In this document: piece after piece, positions 1 to 9,504 of the stretch
Numbering within the stretch: the stretch's first letter is position 1
Layout: each line of letters begins with the position of its first letter
Assembly (NCBI GenBank): GCA_000444245.1
Contig: ATSW01004155.1
Coordinates: 1-23,855 of the forward strand
Direction of reading: 5' to 3'
DNA: 23,855 nt
DNA from: Botryllus schlosseri
Lineage: Eukaryota; Chordata; Ascidiacea; Stolidobranchia; Styelidae
Position numbers and translations under genes: made by a program
Notes under the pieces: model-generated
What the model was told of the DNA's origin: nothing
Seen by the model: only the letters and a program-made list of their open reading frames with translations
Database searches by the model: none

Positions 1-423
1 TTCGGTTCACCGCATGAAAGTGTTAGGTTTTCTATAGAAACAACGTTCACCAAATTTTGTTCATTTCCGACCAGTGGAAGCGGAGTTATCGCCGTCGGAA
101 AATTTGGATTTGAATTAAATAGTATTTACGGTGGGCACCACTATAATAAACATTAAAGAATTGGTCCTACTTATATCACAAACAATTTAGCATGCCGCTT
201 TTCTTACAGAGCGCAATTCACAAAGTTGAATTAGGTCGATGACTTTAGTATTGTACATGTACGGAATGTACGCGCGAGTAATTGCGTGGCATCAACTGGT
301 AAGGTCTTAAGTCAGCTGTCGCCGAGTGACTGAAAGATTAGTTTCAGCGTATTAGCAAGTTATTGTAAATGGACGTTACTTTGAAAGATGTACTATGTAT
401 TAGCAGCTCATGGCCCTCCAGTT

Positions 424-726
424 TCACGACAAGTATATTAGCATGAATCCTATAAACACGAATCTTATAAGAAAAGTTAAAGATGCAAACATGCGTGATG
501 GAGTGACTTCCCAATCAATGTTTTCATCGAACGATTCGTACTGCGTATTGAAGAGTATTCTACATAGCTGCTGAATTCTGCGTACAATAGCGTACAAATC
601 TGGATCGCCACGCCGACTCCATTTCCATGACAAAAAGTAAGTATTGAGTATAGAACGCATTTCTCTTCTGTTGTAAGTGTTATATTTCACGCTTAAGGGT
701 AAATACAGGACAGGACAGTCGCCCAA
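424..726 (-). other. Open frame of 100 codons, unknown, possible exon
   Basis: This minus-strand frame has no ATG at its upstream end, so it would need an upstream exon to be real. An acceptor-like site lies at about 668-670 (TTACAACAG followed by AAGAG on the minus strand), which would give about 80 coding residues. The product would have a charged segment (SWKWSRRGDPDLYAIVRRIQ), an acidic stretch and a hydrophobic C-terminal segment of about 20 residues (SLTFLIRFVFIGFMLIYL) like a membrane helix, then a stop. I recognise no family. Its upstream part overlaps the tandem duplication, and the second unit does not keep the frame, which argues against strong constraint there. It may be a chance frame. 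Confidence 0.2.
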
Positions 727-1141
727 CGGATACTGCGTCTTGTGATCTTTTCCTCACTAATTCAATTCATGTTGTGGTGGATGTTCACTGCGTAACGCGC
801 TTTCTGATAGATTTTTAAACGTTTATGTGAATAGCAACGGATTTAGAATCCTCCTCGATAACGTGTTCATAGATCTCAATTAGTTCACTCCATTTCCATG
901 ACAAGAAGTGAGAATTGAGTATAGAACGCTAAGTGTTATATTTCGTTAACTACTTCACGCGGAAGGGTAAATACTGGACAGGACAGTCGCTAAACGGATG
1001 CTGCGTCCTGTGATCTTTCCCTCAGTAATTCAATTCATGTCGTGCGTAATGCGCTTTCTGATAAATTTTTAAACGTATCTGTGAGTTATAGCAACGGATT
1101 TAGAATCCTTCTTGATAACGTGTTCACGGAACTCAATCAGT
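616..1141. repeat. Diverged tandem duplication, two units of about 255-271 bp
   Basis: Two adjacent copies, about 616-886 and 887-1141, share long blocks in the same order: the start around ACTCCATTTCCATGACA, GGACAGGACAGTCGC, GCAACGGATTTAGAATCCT and the end around GATAACGTGTTCA. They differ by many substitutions and several indels, for example about 17 bp around 660-676 that are missing from unit 2 and about 10 bp gained in unit 2 near 945. The junction is direct, as expected for a segmental tandem duplication rather than two transposon insertions. I see no terminal repeats or target-site duplication. An open frame on the minus strand begins in unit 1 and runs to 424, but unit 2 does not preserve it. 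Confidence 0.85.
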
Positions 1142-1890
1142 AAAATGTTGGCTGCACGCTCTCTATATCTGGGAATACTCTGATCGCGGAGCGTTAAACT
1201 TTATATTGTTTCCCGATTAATTTCAAATAATTCAATTAAATACTTTGTAAATATTGATAAATCGTATCAGGGATATCTAGAAATCCCTGAATCGTATATA
1301 AACGCTGTGTCAGAGAGCATAGTTACGATGACATATGCCTTTTCATTTCATTGATTCTTTTTTAATTCCAGCGTGTGGCCTATGATAAAGCTCAATCTTG
1401 AAGAAGCAACTTATCATGTTGCATTTTTGTTTTGAAATTGACTAGAGTTGTGTATCATCTTCAGACAAGTGTACTGTGCATTTAGTCAACAATTTGACAT
1501 TACATCGCGGCCTTGTTTTTCAGCCACTTCACACAATCGAGACGTCAAGATAGCTGGGAAGACACTTCAATGAATTTGCCGTCAAGCAATTCTGTTTAAT
1601 GCGTGACCGATTTAATGTACCTGTGAAGGCTCCATTATAATCAGGCGCGAATGTGAATGTCACCCCCTACAGTCTGTCATAATCAACAATGATTATGACG
1701 TTACGCTCTGATCACTTCAACAACAGGAAGTTAATAGATGTAATCTTGCCTTGGCTTGAACGGACGGGGGCCGTAATTGATACCCGAAACTGACTGCTTC
1801 TTACCGTGTTTTAATATAACAAAACTAAAATATCCGTACCCATGGAAAGTCGTAGTTAGTGCAACGCCTATAATGTAAGATTGTGGGTTG
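1142..1890. other. Stretch without a supported feature
   Basis: Both strands are AT-rich and have only short open frames. I saw no splice-flanked exon, transposon terminus or tandem repeat that I can support. Confidence 0.5.
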
Positions 1891-2635
1891 TAAGTAGAGC
1901 CCGACCGATATTGGATTTTTGAGCCGATACCGATAAAACCGATATCCAGTACCTTCACCGATAACCCCGATATATTCAGCCGATATTCAAAAGATATGGA
2001 ATCTAGCTCAAGCCGCATATTTAACACCTCAAGAATATTTCTTTGAACAGATTTACAGCCATTGTCATGCTTGAACATGAAATGAATGATCTATAATAAA
2101 TATATCAATAGCACCAGTCTAGCAGTTGCAGATTACAGTTCACAAAGCATAATTTCTCGCCCCTTTCTCCAAGGAGTGAAGTTCTGTGGTCTTCATAAAT
2201 GATGTATATAGCACTGAACAGAGTGAGTAGTCTTTCACTTGGTACCATAGTTAGTGGCAGACCAAGAATTGGAAATCTTTCTTTATTTCGGTTCCACCAC
2301 TCTGCTGCAGGGGATCTTTCCTTCAATGGTTCTACCAAATATTGATATTCTTCTGGCAGTGCACCTGGAGCCTTCAGCACATCATTAACAAATAGCTGAA
2401 GATAATGTGCAAAACAACTCACATTGTTCACGTCTGCTACTGCTCCACCCATCCCCTTGACCATGACCAGCATTTCAGCAATCAATTGATCAATATTTGA
2501 CGATCTTTTATCAGCATTGGCCCATGTCATCATGGAATCACAGATTTCCGTATGATTGTTGGCTCTGCTCCACTTTTGCTTGATTTCCTTGCAATCTAGT
2601 CTCGCATATTCCCCATCATGGTGGCCGCTCAGGCC
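1891..2635 (-). mobile_element. hAT DNA transposon, 3' part, internally deleted
   Basis: The element is on the minus strand. Its 3' terminus is at about 1891, where the plus strand reads TAAGTAGAGCCCGACCGATA followed by several GATA/CCGATAT words. The same terminal block of about 200 bp occurs at 21138-21345, so the boundary is a true element end. The transposase remnant lies just inside it at 2105-2635. No 5' terminus is recognisable: the similarity stops near 2635 and a TATGG array starts 200 bp further on. This is a plain DNA transposon relic of the hAT superfamily, 5' truncated and with an internal deletion in its coding part. The exact terminal base is uncertain because I could not find the matching target duplication. 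Confidence 0.75.
2105..2635 (-). pseudogene. hAT transposase fragment with C-terminal dimerisation region
   Basis: An uninterrupted frame of 142 codons from the ATG at 2533, open back to an in-frame TGA at 2636-2638, ends near 2105. Counting from that ATG, residues 22-34 and 40-51 (VMVKGMGG, CFAHYLQLFVND) match the hAT catalytic-core region that normally reads like NMVKGM...CFAHTLQLVVND. Residues 79-101 (WW, then FPIL, then the VPSER motif) and the LCFVNCNLQLL tail match the C-terminal hAT dimerisation domain. Complete hAT transposases have roughly 200 residues or more between CFAH and WW; here there are about 35, so the middle of the catalytic domain is deleted. The N-terminal zinc finger (BED) and the first catalytic residues are also missing. 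The protein would bind and transpose DNA in the nucleus, but this copy cannot be active. Family assignment is confident; the clade within hAT is not determined. Confidence 0.85.
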
Positions 2636-2838
2636 TCAGTCAGATGACTTCATATATTACTGGTATTTTTTGCTTTGTTGCCTTGGCTTGTTAGCTTCTT
2701 ACACAGACACCACCAGCACTATCTACAGAAAATTGCTTCGACGCGACGCTTTTCTCCATCATCACGAGGGTCAGTCCAGCATGAATGAAGTTCTCATTTC
2801 TCTAATCGATGGAAATCTTCTGCTCTGCAGACCAGATC

Positions 2839-2990
2839 ATGGTATGGAATGGTATGGTATGGAAGTATGGTATGGTATGGAGCGAAATTTCGGTATGGAA
2901 TATGGAAGAGTGCAAGTATGGTATGGTATGGAATTTTCTCAAGTATGGTATGGAACAGGTTTTCCATACTTCCATACTTTTTCCATACTT
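2839..2990. repeat. TATGG pentamer array with an inverted tail
   Basis: The plus strand carries many GGTATGG/AAGTATGG words over about 120 bp (2841-2955), interrupted by short unique bits such as GCGAAATTTC. At 2962-2990 the same word appears inverted three times (TTCCATACTT). The direct and inverted parts can pair, for example AGTATGGAA-type words with TTCCATACT, to give a hairpin. It lies about 200 bp beyond the truncated hAT relic. Short open frames across it on both strands are repeat artefacts. Confidence 0.85.
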
Positions 2991-4100
2991 TGACAGTTTT
3001 GCCAGAACCATGACAATAATCCTACTTTCGATTTGTCAAATTGATTGCACACCACAGTAAATCACTCACTGTCTACCTACGTTCATATCTCAAACTGTGA
3101 TTCATGACTCACCCATCCTGGGTCGACATCTTTCGAAGACAACAAAGTTTCGCGACGCGCATATGAATGAAAATATTATTATTGATAATTATTCCAATTT
3201 AAATAGCATAAACATGAATGATATTCGACCGCTGTCGCGTTGCAATTGCATTTCGCTTATTGTAACTTCCACTACGTAAATAACCAATGGAGTATTAAAA
3301 TCGTATACTCTGAGAAGTTAGAAGTTACATGAATATTTTTATCAATCTGTTGAGCTTGGAAATAATTTTCTACGCTTTGGGAGGATGGTCATCACGCAAT
3401 ATCTATTTGACAGACCCATCATTGTAATTCAAAAATATGTATCTTGTCTTGGAGTGACGTTACGATATGCCGGCCTACAACACGCATTGTAATCTGGTTA
3501 TTTCTGATATAACGGATAGCGGACACCTTGATGTTGGCTAATGAAGCTAATGAGTGTGACCCACAGATTGGCTGGGAAAATAGATATTTGATCAGCTGTC
3601 GCAAAATGATTGTAGTGATGTAAAATTATATTTAAAAATATATTCTAATGCAGGTGTTTCTAATCGGTGGGGAATACTTGAATTGTGTGGAATTTAGGGG
3701 CTTCTGGTTGGGAATAGACTCACTTGGAAAAAAAATTCTTTACATTATTAACTTCGTTTATTAAGCGTCTGTATGAAATGGCGATCGTATATATCTCTAA
3801 TATTTCTTCGCTCATTTGCAATTCAGCAATTCGTATTATCAGTGCCTCCAATTTGCGAGAATCGATTGGACAGCGGCACGCGATTTCGCGTGGGTTCACA
3901 TAGGTTTTTATTCATTCGCATGTGAAATGGTGTGATTGAAATCACCTGATTCGTTAAGATAATAGTTCATATGTATATGAATATGTATTCACGGGAGATC
4001 GTGAAATCGCTAATTGATAGCATAGCCGGACTTGTTACTGATTAAATGACATATATCTTACTGCTCGAGTTATAGCCTAGTAGCGTGCGACAGTGTAGAT
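2991..4100. other. Stretch without a supported feature
   Basis: AT-rich, with only short open frames. A minus-strand frame at 3419-3604 has no splice signals or recognisable motif. A CAGGTGTTTCTAATCGG word near 3652 resembles a hAT terminus, but I found no partner. Confidence 0.45.
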
Positions 4101-5320
4101 CAGGGGTTCTCAGCCCTTTCTTGGCCGTGGCCCATTTTCCGGTTTGAAAATATGCTGTGGCCCACCTCTATATTGGAGTCACAAACCTGTGCAATGCGTG
4201 GTAATCGACGGCAACGATATGCATATTTCTCTAAAATATGCGCATTTTTCTCTTGTACTGATGATATATAAATGTAGACCATGCGGCTCATCAAATCGCG
4301 CGAAGCGTGACGAAAATTTTCACGTCTCGAACAAACGACCAACGAAATAATCGTGGACCCCTTCGAGCTCCCGCAATTGGCGGTTTGGGTGCAGCAGTTA
4401 CGGCTCTGGTAGATCATAAGCCAAACTCTGTGTATACTATGATCGTCCGCTGCTCCATTCGCGTCGCGAAACACAATGATCAAATCCACGCATCCGTTGT
4501 GTGATTGGGATTTTAGTTTCACTATGGTGGGGAATAATATAATCATTCTGGGTCAGCTTCAAAAATTCATGGGGAATGAGGTACTACAGAGAAGTGGAGA
4601 AAGATTTGTTTAATATGTATGCTGTTTTACAATGTACATTGTATGTCTTGTACCAAACCAACTGAAGTTGCGATGTCAGAATATTCAATCAAGTGATAAA
4701 ATCAATTCATGTCTCTTACATAATGTACAATGATTTCCAGGGCAGACATTTTAAACCGACTCCAAAGATTAATACGCTCCGCTAAATCCTCAATCCATTA
4801 CGATTTGTTGCGGTGATGCAGATACCTCCTTCAGAAGTTGATAGTAATTTGCAATTATGGCTATTTTTATCTTACAATATTACAACTTGCCTAAGTACAG
4901 TAGATCTATAGGCCTAGATCAATTACACTTCATTCCGAGTTTATTGCACACCCCTTTCAACGGCATACGACATTGACCCTGCCGGAATACTTGGTTACTT
5001 CAGCATTACATTCCAGTTATTATATACTCGAAATTATTTTAGTTGCTGTTAGCCGTAAGTTGTCATAGCCAGTAGAAAAAGCAGCCGTTTCTCCCTTCCG
5101 TTTTCGACTTGAACACGCTGACTCCATACGTGCCACCACGCCTTATCAGAGTCGGATGAAAGGCTTTACGTATAGCCTACGTAGAATTAGATAATATGAA
5201 TATATTCTTAGCGAATAATACAACAAATATCACTAAACTTACATTATTTCTAAAATTTGCTAAATAGCTTTTTGGCCCACCACAAATGCTGCTGTGGCTC
5301 ACCCTTTGAGAACATACCTG
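4101..5320. mobile_element. Non-autonomous hAT-type element, about 1.2 kb, old
   Basis: The left end CAGGGGTTCTCAGCCCTTTC (4101) and the right end, which on the minus strand reads CAGGTATGTTCTCAAAGGG (5320), form imperfect terminal inverted repeats of the familiar CAGNGGTTCTCAA hAT type. Both ends also carry a subterminal GTGGCCCACC word (near 4130-4165 and 5273-5300). The interior has no transposase motif in any frame. The flanking octamers GTGTAGAT and GCTTACAG match at only four positions, so the target duplication is decayed or the boundary is off by a base or two. The low terminal similarity and lack of coding sequence suggest an old copy. Confidence 0.7.
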
Positions 5321-5655
5321 GCTTACAGTGAAACAAACATCCCAGATTCCTGGTCCTGATGTGTCGTCATTTTAGTTTGATTAACTAATTTCATCGATTT
5401 CCCCAGTACTTTCCTCTCAGCGTCTCAAATAGCCACCAAAAATATTTGATATTTTTATGCGTATAGTTAACATAACATAACATAACATAACATCGTTGGG
5501 TTATATTTTTCATCTGAACAAGTCACACACAATGTACAGTGCGATAAGACACAACCGTTATATCCGGTATGGCCAAGGCTTTTTGCATTATTCACTCAAT
5601 TTTCGATGCTGAATTTCATTAGTTTACCTCCTGGCACCTAACTGCATTTTAATAG
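5321..5655. other. Stretch with one microsatellite only
   Basis: The only structure I see is the TAACA pentamer run at 5468-5493. No exon or transposon end is supported. Confidence 0.5.
5468..5493. repeat. (TAACA)n microsatellite
   Basis: Five consecutive perfect pentamer units on the plus strand. Confidence 0.9.
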
Positions 5656-5788
5656 CAGGCTGAACTCCGGACACAAAACAACTGCAGATGATAGCATCGC
5701 TGTTGGAAGACACGGTGGTCAACCGTCGCATTCTTTGCCAGAAGCACTGACCGAGGATTGTAAGGCTGCACTGAAGCTCGCAAGTCAG
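5656..5788 (+). CDS. Candidate internal exon of an unknown gene
   Basis: On the plus strand this 133-bp interval is preceded by an acceptor-like TGCATTTTAATAG and followed by a strong donor, CAG|GTGAGC. One frame is open throughout: one leading base, then 44 codons, ending in phase 0. The peptide starts RLNSGHKTTADDS and ends SLPEALTEDCKAALKLASQ, an amphipathic, helix-like segment whose composition looks like ordinary protein. I do not recognise the family. No flanking exon is identified: the next coding candidates in the same direction are several kb away. A minus-strand open frame of 99 codons overlaps it but lacks motifs. The call rests on splice sites plus composition only and could be chance. 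Confidence 0.3.
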
Positions 5789-7990
5789 GTGAGCTGTTAT
5801 CTGCTTGCGCGTTAGGCAGTCACGTGGAATTTTGAATTGGGAGCCTCTGGGTGTTGGTCGGAACAGGCACTTCGGGATTGATTGTCTCGCAAGGGTTGTT
5901 TGTTTAGTATAGTGAAATTCCACTGGCTATGTCAGGCTTCTTTTACGTAAATCTAGTATGACGACTTATTTATCCAATCGAGGATAATAATGAATTATCA
6001 TGATCGGGACAACGACCAGAACTTATACGGATACCCGTATCGGAATTCGGAATATGTCGACCCCGTGACCGTTGATGTCGGTTGTCCGTAAACAAATACT
6101 TCGTAATTCAATAATTCTGCAGATGAAGCGCAAGTTAGTTGATTTCAGAGGTGGTTCTTAAAGAAGTACTTTCACCTTTTCGGAGTAGCCTGTTAAAGTA
6201 GTTTTTCTTTGCTTGAAGCGCTGATTCCACCTGCGCTTGGCATCACCTCCCAATTTTATGCGAAATCTGTTGTCATGCACCAGAACAATTCACCTTATAC
6301 ATATGTGAACCCATAAGAATAATTTTCATAGAATTCAACTAAACACCAAAATTTTCTTCTTGCTTCAAGATCAAATATACATTTAGTGACCATATTGCAA
6401 AACTTACTACAGTAGTATCAGTGTAATTCGTGGCATATGACAGTTTAGTCACACTACAAAAAAGGATTATCTGAAAAGTCACGGTAGCGTAATCATAAGG
6501 TAAGGACCGCTGTTCGGTTGGAAGACTATCCATTGCATCACTTGATGCATTCGAATTCTTTTGTTGTTCGAATTTTGTTCAAATTCAAACCTCTGGGATG
6601 TAGCAGCACGATTCCAGCTCTTTCCACGTCCGAATATGTCAGTTTACGGGGTCCGACATTCCACAAGAGCGTATATTCAGGACTGTTTTGTGCAACTATA
6701 CTTACTTACTTGATAAATATCCAAAGCCAGAAAATTCTACATTCTGGAAATGGTGTTGTGCTGTTACTTCCACTCGTACTTGAGTGGAATTTTACGTCAC
6801 TGTTTCTACTACAACTAGAGTAGGCCTAGCTTTCTTGACTACTCCGACCAACAACGTTTGTTTTGCTTCATGGAACCTCGTTATACATACATACATCGAA
6901 ACAGACCCGGGGCATTTCAAGGAGAACTCGCGAGAACGTGAGGGGAATCGTGTCGAATTGCTTCACAATGAGGCCCGGGACATCGACGCAAAATGAGGAT
7001 GTCAGTCGCAGACAGGACGGCGCATGCTTGTTTCCTGGAATGTGAAGATGAATATCAATGAAATTCATTCTATATCAACGTAACTTTATTCGCTATCTCA
7101 TTACACGTAAGAGAATATTGCAAGACACGCCATATGAATGTAATACAATGTTTAGGTTTGTGGTGTATAGCTGCGAATATGATTGGAATAACTTCCGGCA
7201 GTAACCGGAAGGAGGTTTTGATAGGCCGTCTCAAAATTATACAATTGCACATCAGTGTGTAGTGTCTGTGTAACAATCTGCTTAATGGGTGTCAAAGTAT
7301 CAACAAATTCACTGTGATATGACTTGTGAATAAGGATGAGGCGCTTTTAGTTAGTTCAACACGCATAGATCTTTAGTGACCTTTGCGTATTCGACTCATC
7401 GCATGGGGTTCCGAAACTAAACCTATTGTATTCAACGACTCATGATTATTCGACGCTTCTCAACTGAGTACACGTCACGAATTCTAAACAAAAAACTAAC
7501 GAAATGTCTTGATGGTGGGCAAGACACTGCATGATTCCGATTCTCGAGGCAAGACCGGAAGCAAGACTGCATTGTTATTAGGTTGAACGCTGTCTGAGTT
7601 TCATCACGAGGCATTAATCAAGGATTAAATGACAATAAGTGACGTGTATCAGATCGAAATCGATAAATTGCGAATGCACATAAAGATTGATACAGTCACG
7701 CGCGTCGGTCGCAACTTTTCGGGACATTCTTCGTAACAATCTAACGGTGGACGTGGACGGAACAGCAGTGGTAATTGGGACATTGTCCGGAGTGAGGGTT
7801 ATCATATCACCCAACACATTTAGTAGCCTTGTGGACTGGTACATTACAAACCCCACAGTGGTCCCGGTGAATGGCCAGGCTTGGACTGCGTTTTTTTCTA
7901 TTTATCGGCAATAGACGCGGTAAAACAGTTGGGTGACGACCTGACAAGGGAGCAATGACAACTATGATGATAATAATCGGCATTGGGATT
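5789..7990. other. 2.2-kb stretch without a supported feature
   Basis: Several open frames of 60-100 codons exist on both strands (for example around 6518-6823 and 7614-7914), but they overlap each other, lack splice-site pairs and show no family motif. I saw no transposon termini or tandem repeats here. Confidence 0.4.
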
Positions 7991-7994
7991 ACTT

Positions 7995-8262
7995 GTTAGG
8001 TCGATTTGGTTCCCAATGTCACCGCTGCAGCACCCAGCCTGTTCGAGTCCGACACAGTTGGATTCCAAAATCCCTGCCCAGACCNAATGGACCATCCCAT
8101 ATCCGCGTCAGCGGTGTCTTAATCTTACAAAAGCCTAGAACGCAAGTGGGCTGTGGGATTAGACCGCAGCTCAGGAACCATACAAAAGAATATCGGTCTG
8201 GTGGAAAATGTCTAAGCCTATTGATGTATAAACAGATTAAACACCATGAATATCACAACCAG
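7995..8262 (+). mobile_element. Decayed tRNA-derived SINE, same family as the copy at 11781-12067
   Basis: The head retains an RNA polymerase III B box (GTTCGAGTCC at 8041-8050). The body shares GCGGTGTCT, AAAAGCCTAGAA and AGTGGGC (8111-8151) in the same order and spacing as the better copy at 11781-12067. The tail region shares AAACACCATGAATA near 8240-8253. The A box is barely recognisable, the 5' boundary is approximate, and I found no target-site duplication, so this copy is older. One N lies inside at 8085. The element has no coding capacity; SINEs of this kind are moved by a LINE of the same genome. Confidence 0.65.
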
Positions 8263-8354
8263 TTAATAAACATATTCATATGCACAATTTTACAATGTAC
8301 ATTCTGACTATATGCTGTTGTAATAGAAAGTATCTGAAAGGGTTGCATACTATA

Positions 8355-8717
8355 GTTAGCCCTCTAGTTTACCGGACCACGACATGACACATCAATCTTG
8401 CCTTCCAACACATGCCACATTTTTGTCATCTATGTTCTTTTATATTATATTCTTTTACTTTTCATTCTATTTTATATCGCCTAGGCCAGGATGGGTGTCT
8501 GATTTCGAAGACTTCTCCAAATCGTTTCGACACCTTCCTAATAGATTTGGTCTGGACTGATCCGGCTCCGATCCGGTCCGGCCAAAATTTAAAAAAAAAA
8601 CGGTCGGATATCCAATCCGGCTCCGGTCCATGCTCCGCACTACTTCCTATATTCATTGTATCACATTCTTGTGGTATATTGGAATGGTGAAATTTTTAGC
8701 AATAAAATGAATTGAAT
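8355..8717 (+). mobile_element. LINE 3' UTR (CR1/L2-like), copy 1, interrupted by a MITE
   Basis: This 3' end aligns with those at 9411-10603 and 17713-18345. Shared blocks in order are CCGGACCACGACATG, CTTGCCTTCCAACACATGCC, ATATCGCCTAGGCCA, GGTGTCTGATTTCGAAGAC, and finally TTCATTGTATCACATTCTTGTGGT. It ends in AATAAAATGAATTGAATTGAA, a short-repeat tail typical of this LINE type. No reverse transcriptase sequence remains, so the copy is strongly 5' truncated. A 101-bp element (8541-8641) splits it. Family identity comes from the copy at 17.7-18.3 kb, which keeps part of the protein. Confidence 0.75.
8541..8641. mobile_element. 101-bp hAT-like MITE inside LINE copy 1
   Basis: The insert is flanked by CCTTCCTA (8533-8540) and ACTTCCTA (8642-8649), an 8-bp duplication with one mismatch. 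The other two LINE copies show the uninterrupted site, for example CTCCTTCCTATATATC near 10520. Its two ends are imperfectly inverted: the left has TCTGGACTGATCCGG and the minus strand from the right has GCATGGACCGGAGCCGG. A run of ten A sits near the middle. Eight-base duplication points to hAT. At about 100 bp it is at the small end for any DNA transposon derivative. Confidence 0.65.
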
Positions 8718-8937
8718 TGAAAACCTGATAACATTACCTCCACTTTCATGCACATGAGCGCATCAACTTTCAATGTTTTCAATGTTTTTTTTAAATGTTG
8801 AGTTCCTGAGAAGCAAAATTTTCATATCATTTCCATTGTAGATTAACACGAGGACAACGAACATGTCACCTTCGGGGTTTAAATACCAAACTAAAATGCA
8901 ATGACTATATTATTTATTGAATACATTTATATATACT

Positions 8938-9372
8938 CAGTGGTGGCTTTTGGGGTGGGAGAGGTGGGCGGTCGCCCGGAGCCCCCCTGGTCGAAGGGCC
9001 CCCCCAGTTGGATTATGCGCTTTTTTCAAGGATAATAACGAATAAACATGGAAATACGTGTACCAAGCAAGAATATGATTCCGTACAGATGTGTCAATCA
9101 TAATCAAATCTCTGCATTTGGTAGAAAAGTGCCGTATCCCGATAATCAACACGTCTCTGCATGCGGTAGAATTACTTAGTTTTGATGTAGTCTATCCTTG
9201 CACACATGCAATAATAGACATTGCCGAATCCAGCACGTGGCCAAACCCTGCCGGGGTGAAAGATAGATAAAATAACAGATGCGAAAGGAGGGTCTGATGT
9301 TATGGTTGGATACTTAAAGGGCCCCCCCGGTAAGTCTCGCCCAGGGCCCCCCCGTTCGTAGGGCCACCACTG
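8938..9372. mobile_element. Non-autonomous hAT element, 435 bp, with intact target duplication
   Basis: The ends are CAGTGGTGGCTTTTGGGG on the left and, on the minus strand from the right, CAGTGGTGGCCCTACGAAC; the first ten bases are identical. The element is flanked by a perfect 8-bp duplication TATATACT (8930-8937 and 9373-9380), diagnostic of hAT. Both subterminal regions are strongly G/C-biased, with runs of G or C of seven to eight bases (CCCCCCC near 9000 and 9330), unlike the AT-rich middle. There is no transposase. The perfect duplication suggests a fairly recent insertion. Confidence 0.9.
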
Positions 9373-9504
9373 TATATACTTACTTTTTGAATACCATAGT
9401 CTGCGCTCGAGATTACCCAACCACGAATTGACATATGTCTATTTCCCCTACTGGCACATGCCACATCATTTCCGTCCATTTTCTTTTTATATTACCTTCT
9501 ATTG

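Noticed and set aside
2556-3060. Open frames reading WYGMEVWYGMER-type peptides
   Set aside because: They are translations of the TATGG array.
3645-3720. Possible hAT terminus CAGGTGTTTCTAATCGG
   Set aside because: No inverted partner or 8-bp duplication was found nearby.
4100-4546. 148-codon minus-strand open frame
   Set aside because: It lies across the left terminus of the 4101-5320 hAT element and has no transposase motif; a chance frame.
7614-7914. Overlapping open frames on both strands, the plus one reading NLTVDVDGTAVVIGTLSG
   Set aside because: The composition is protein-like, but a stop lies directly upstream, no splice-site pair fits, and I recognise no family.
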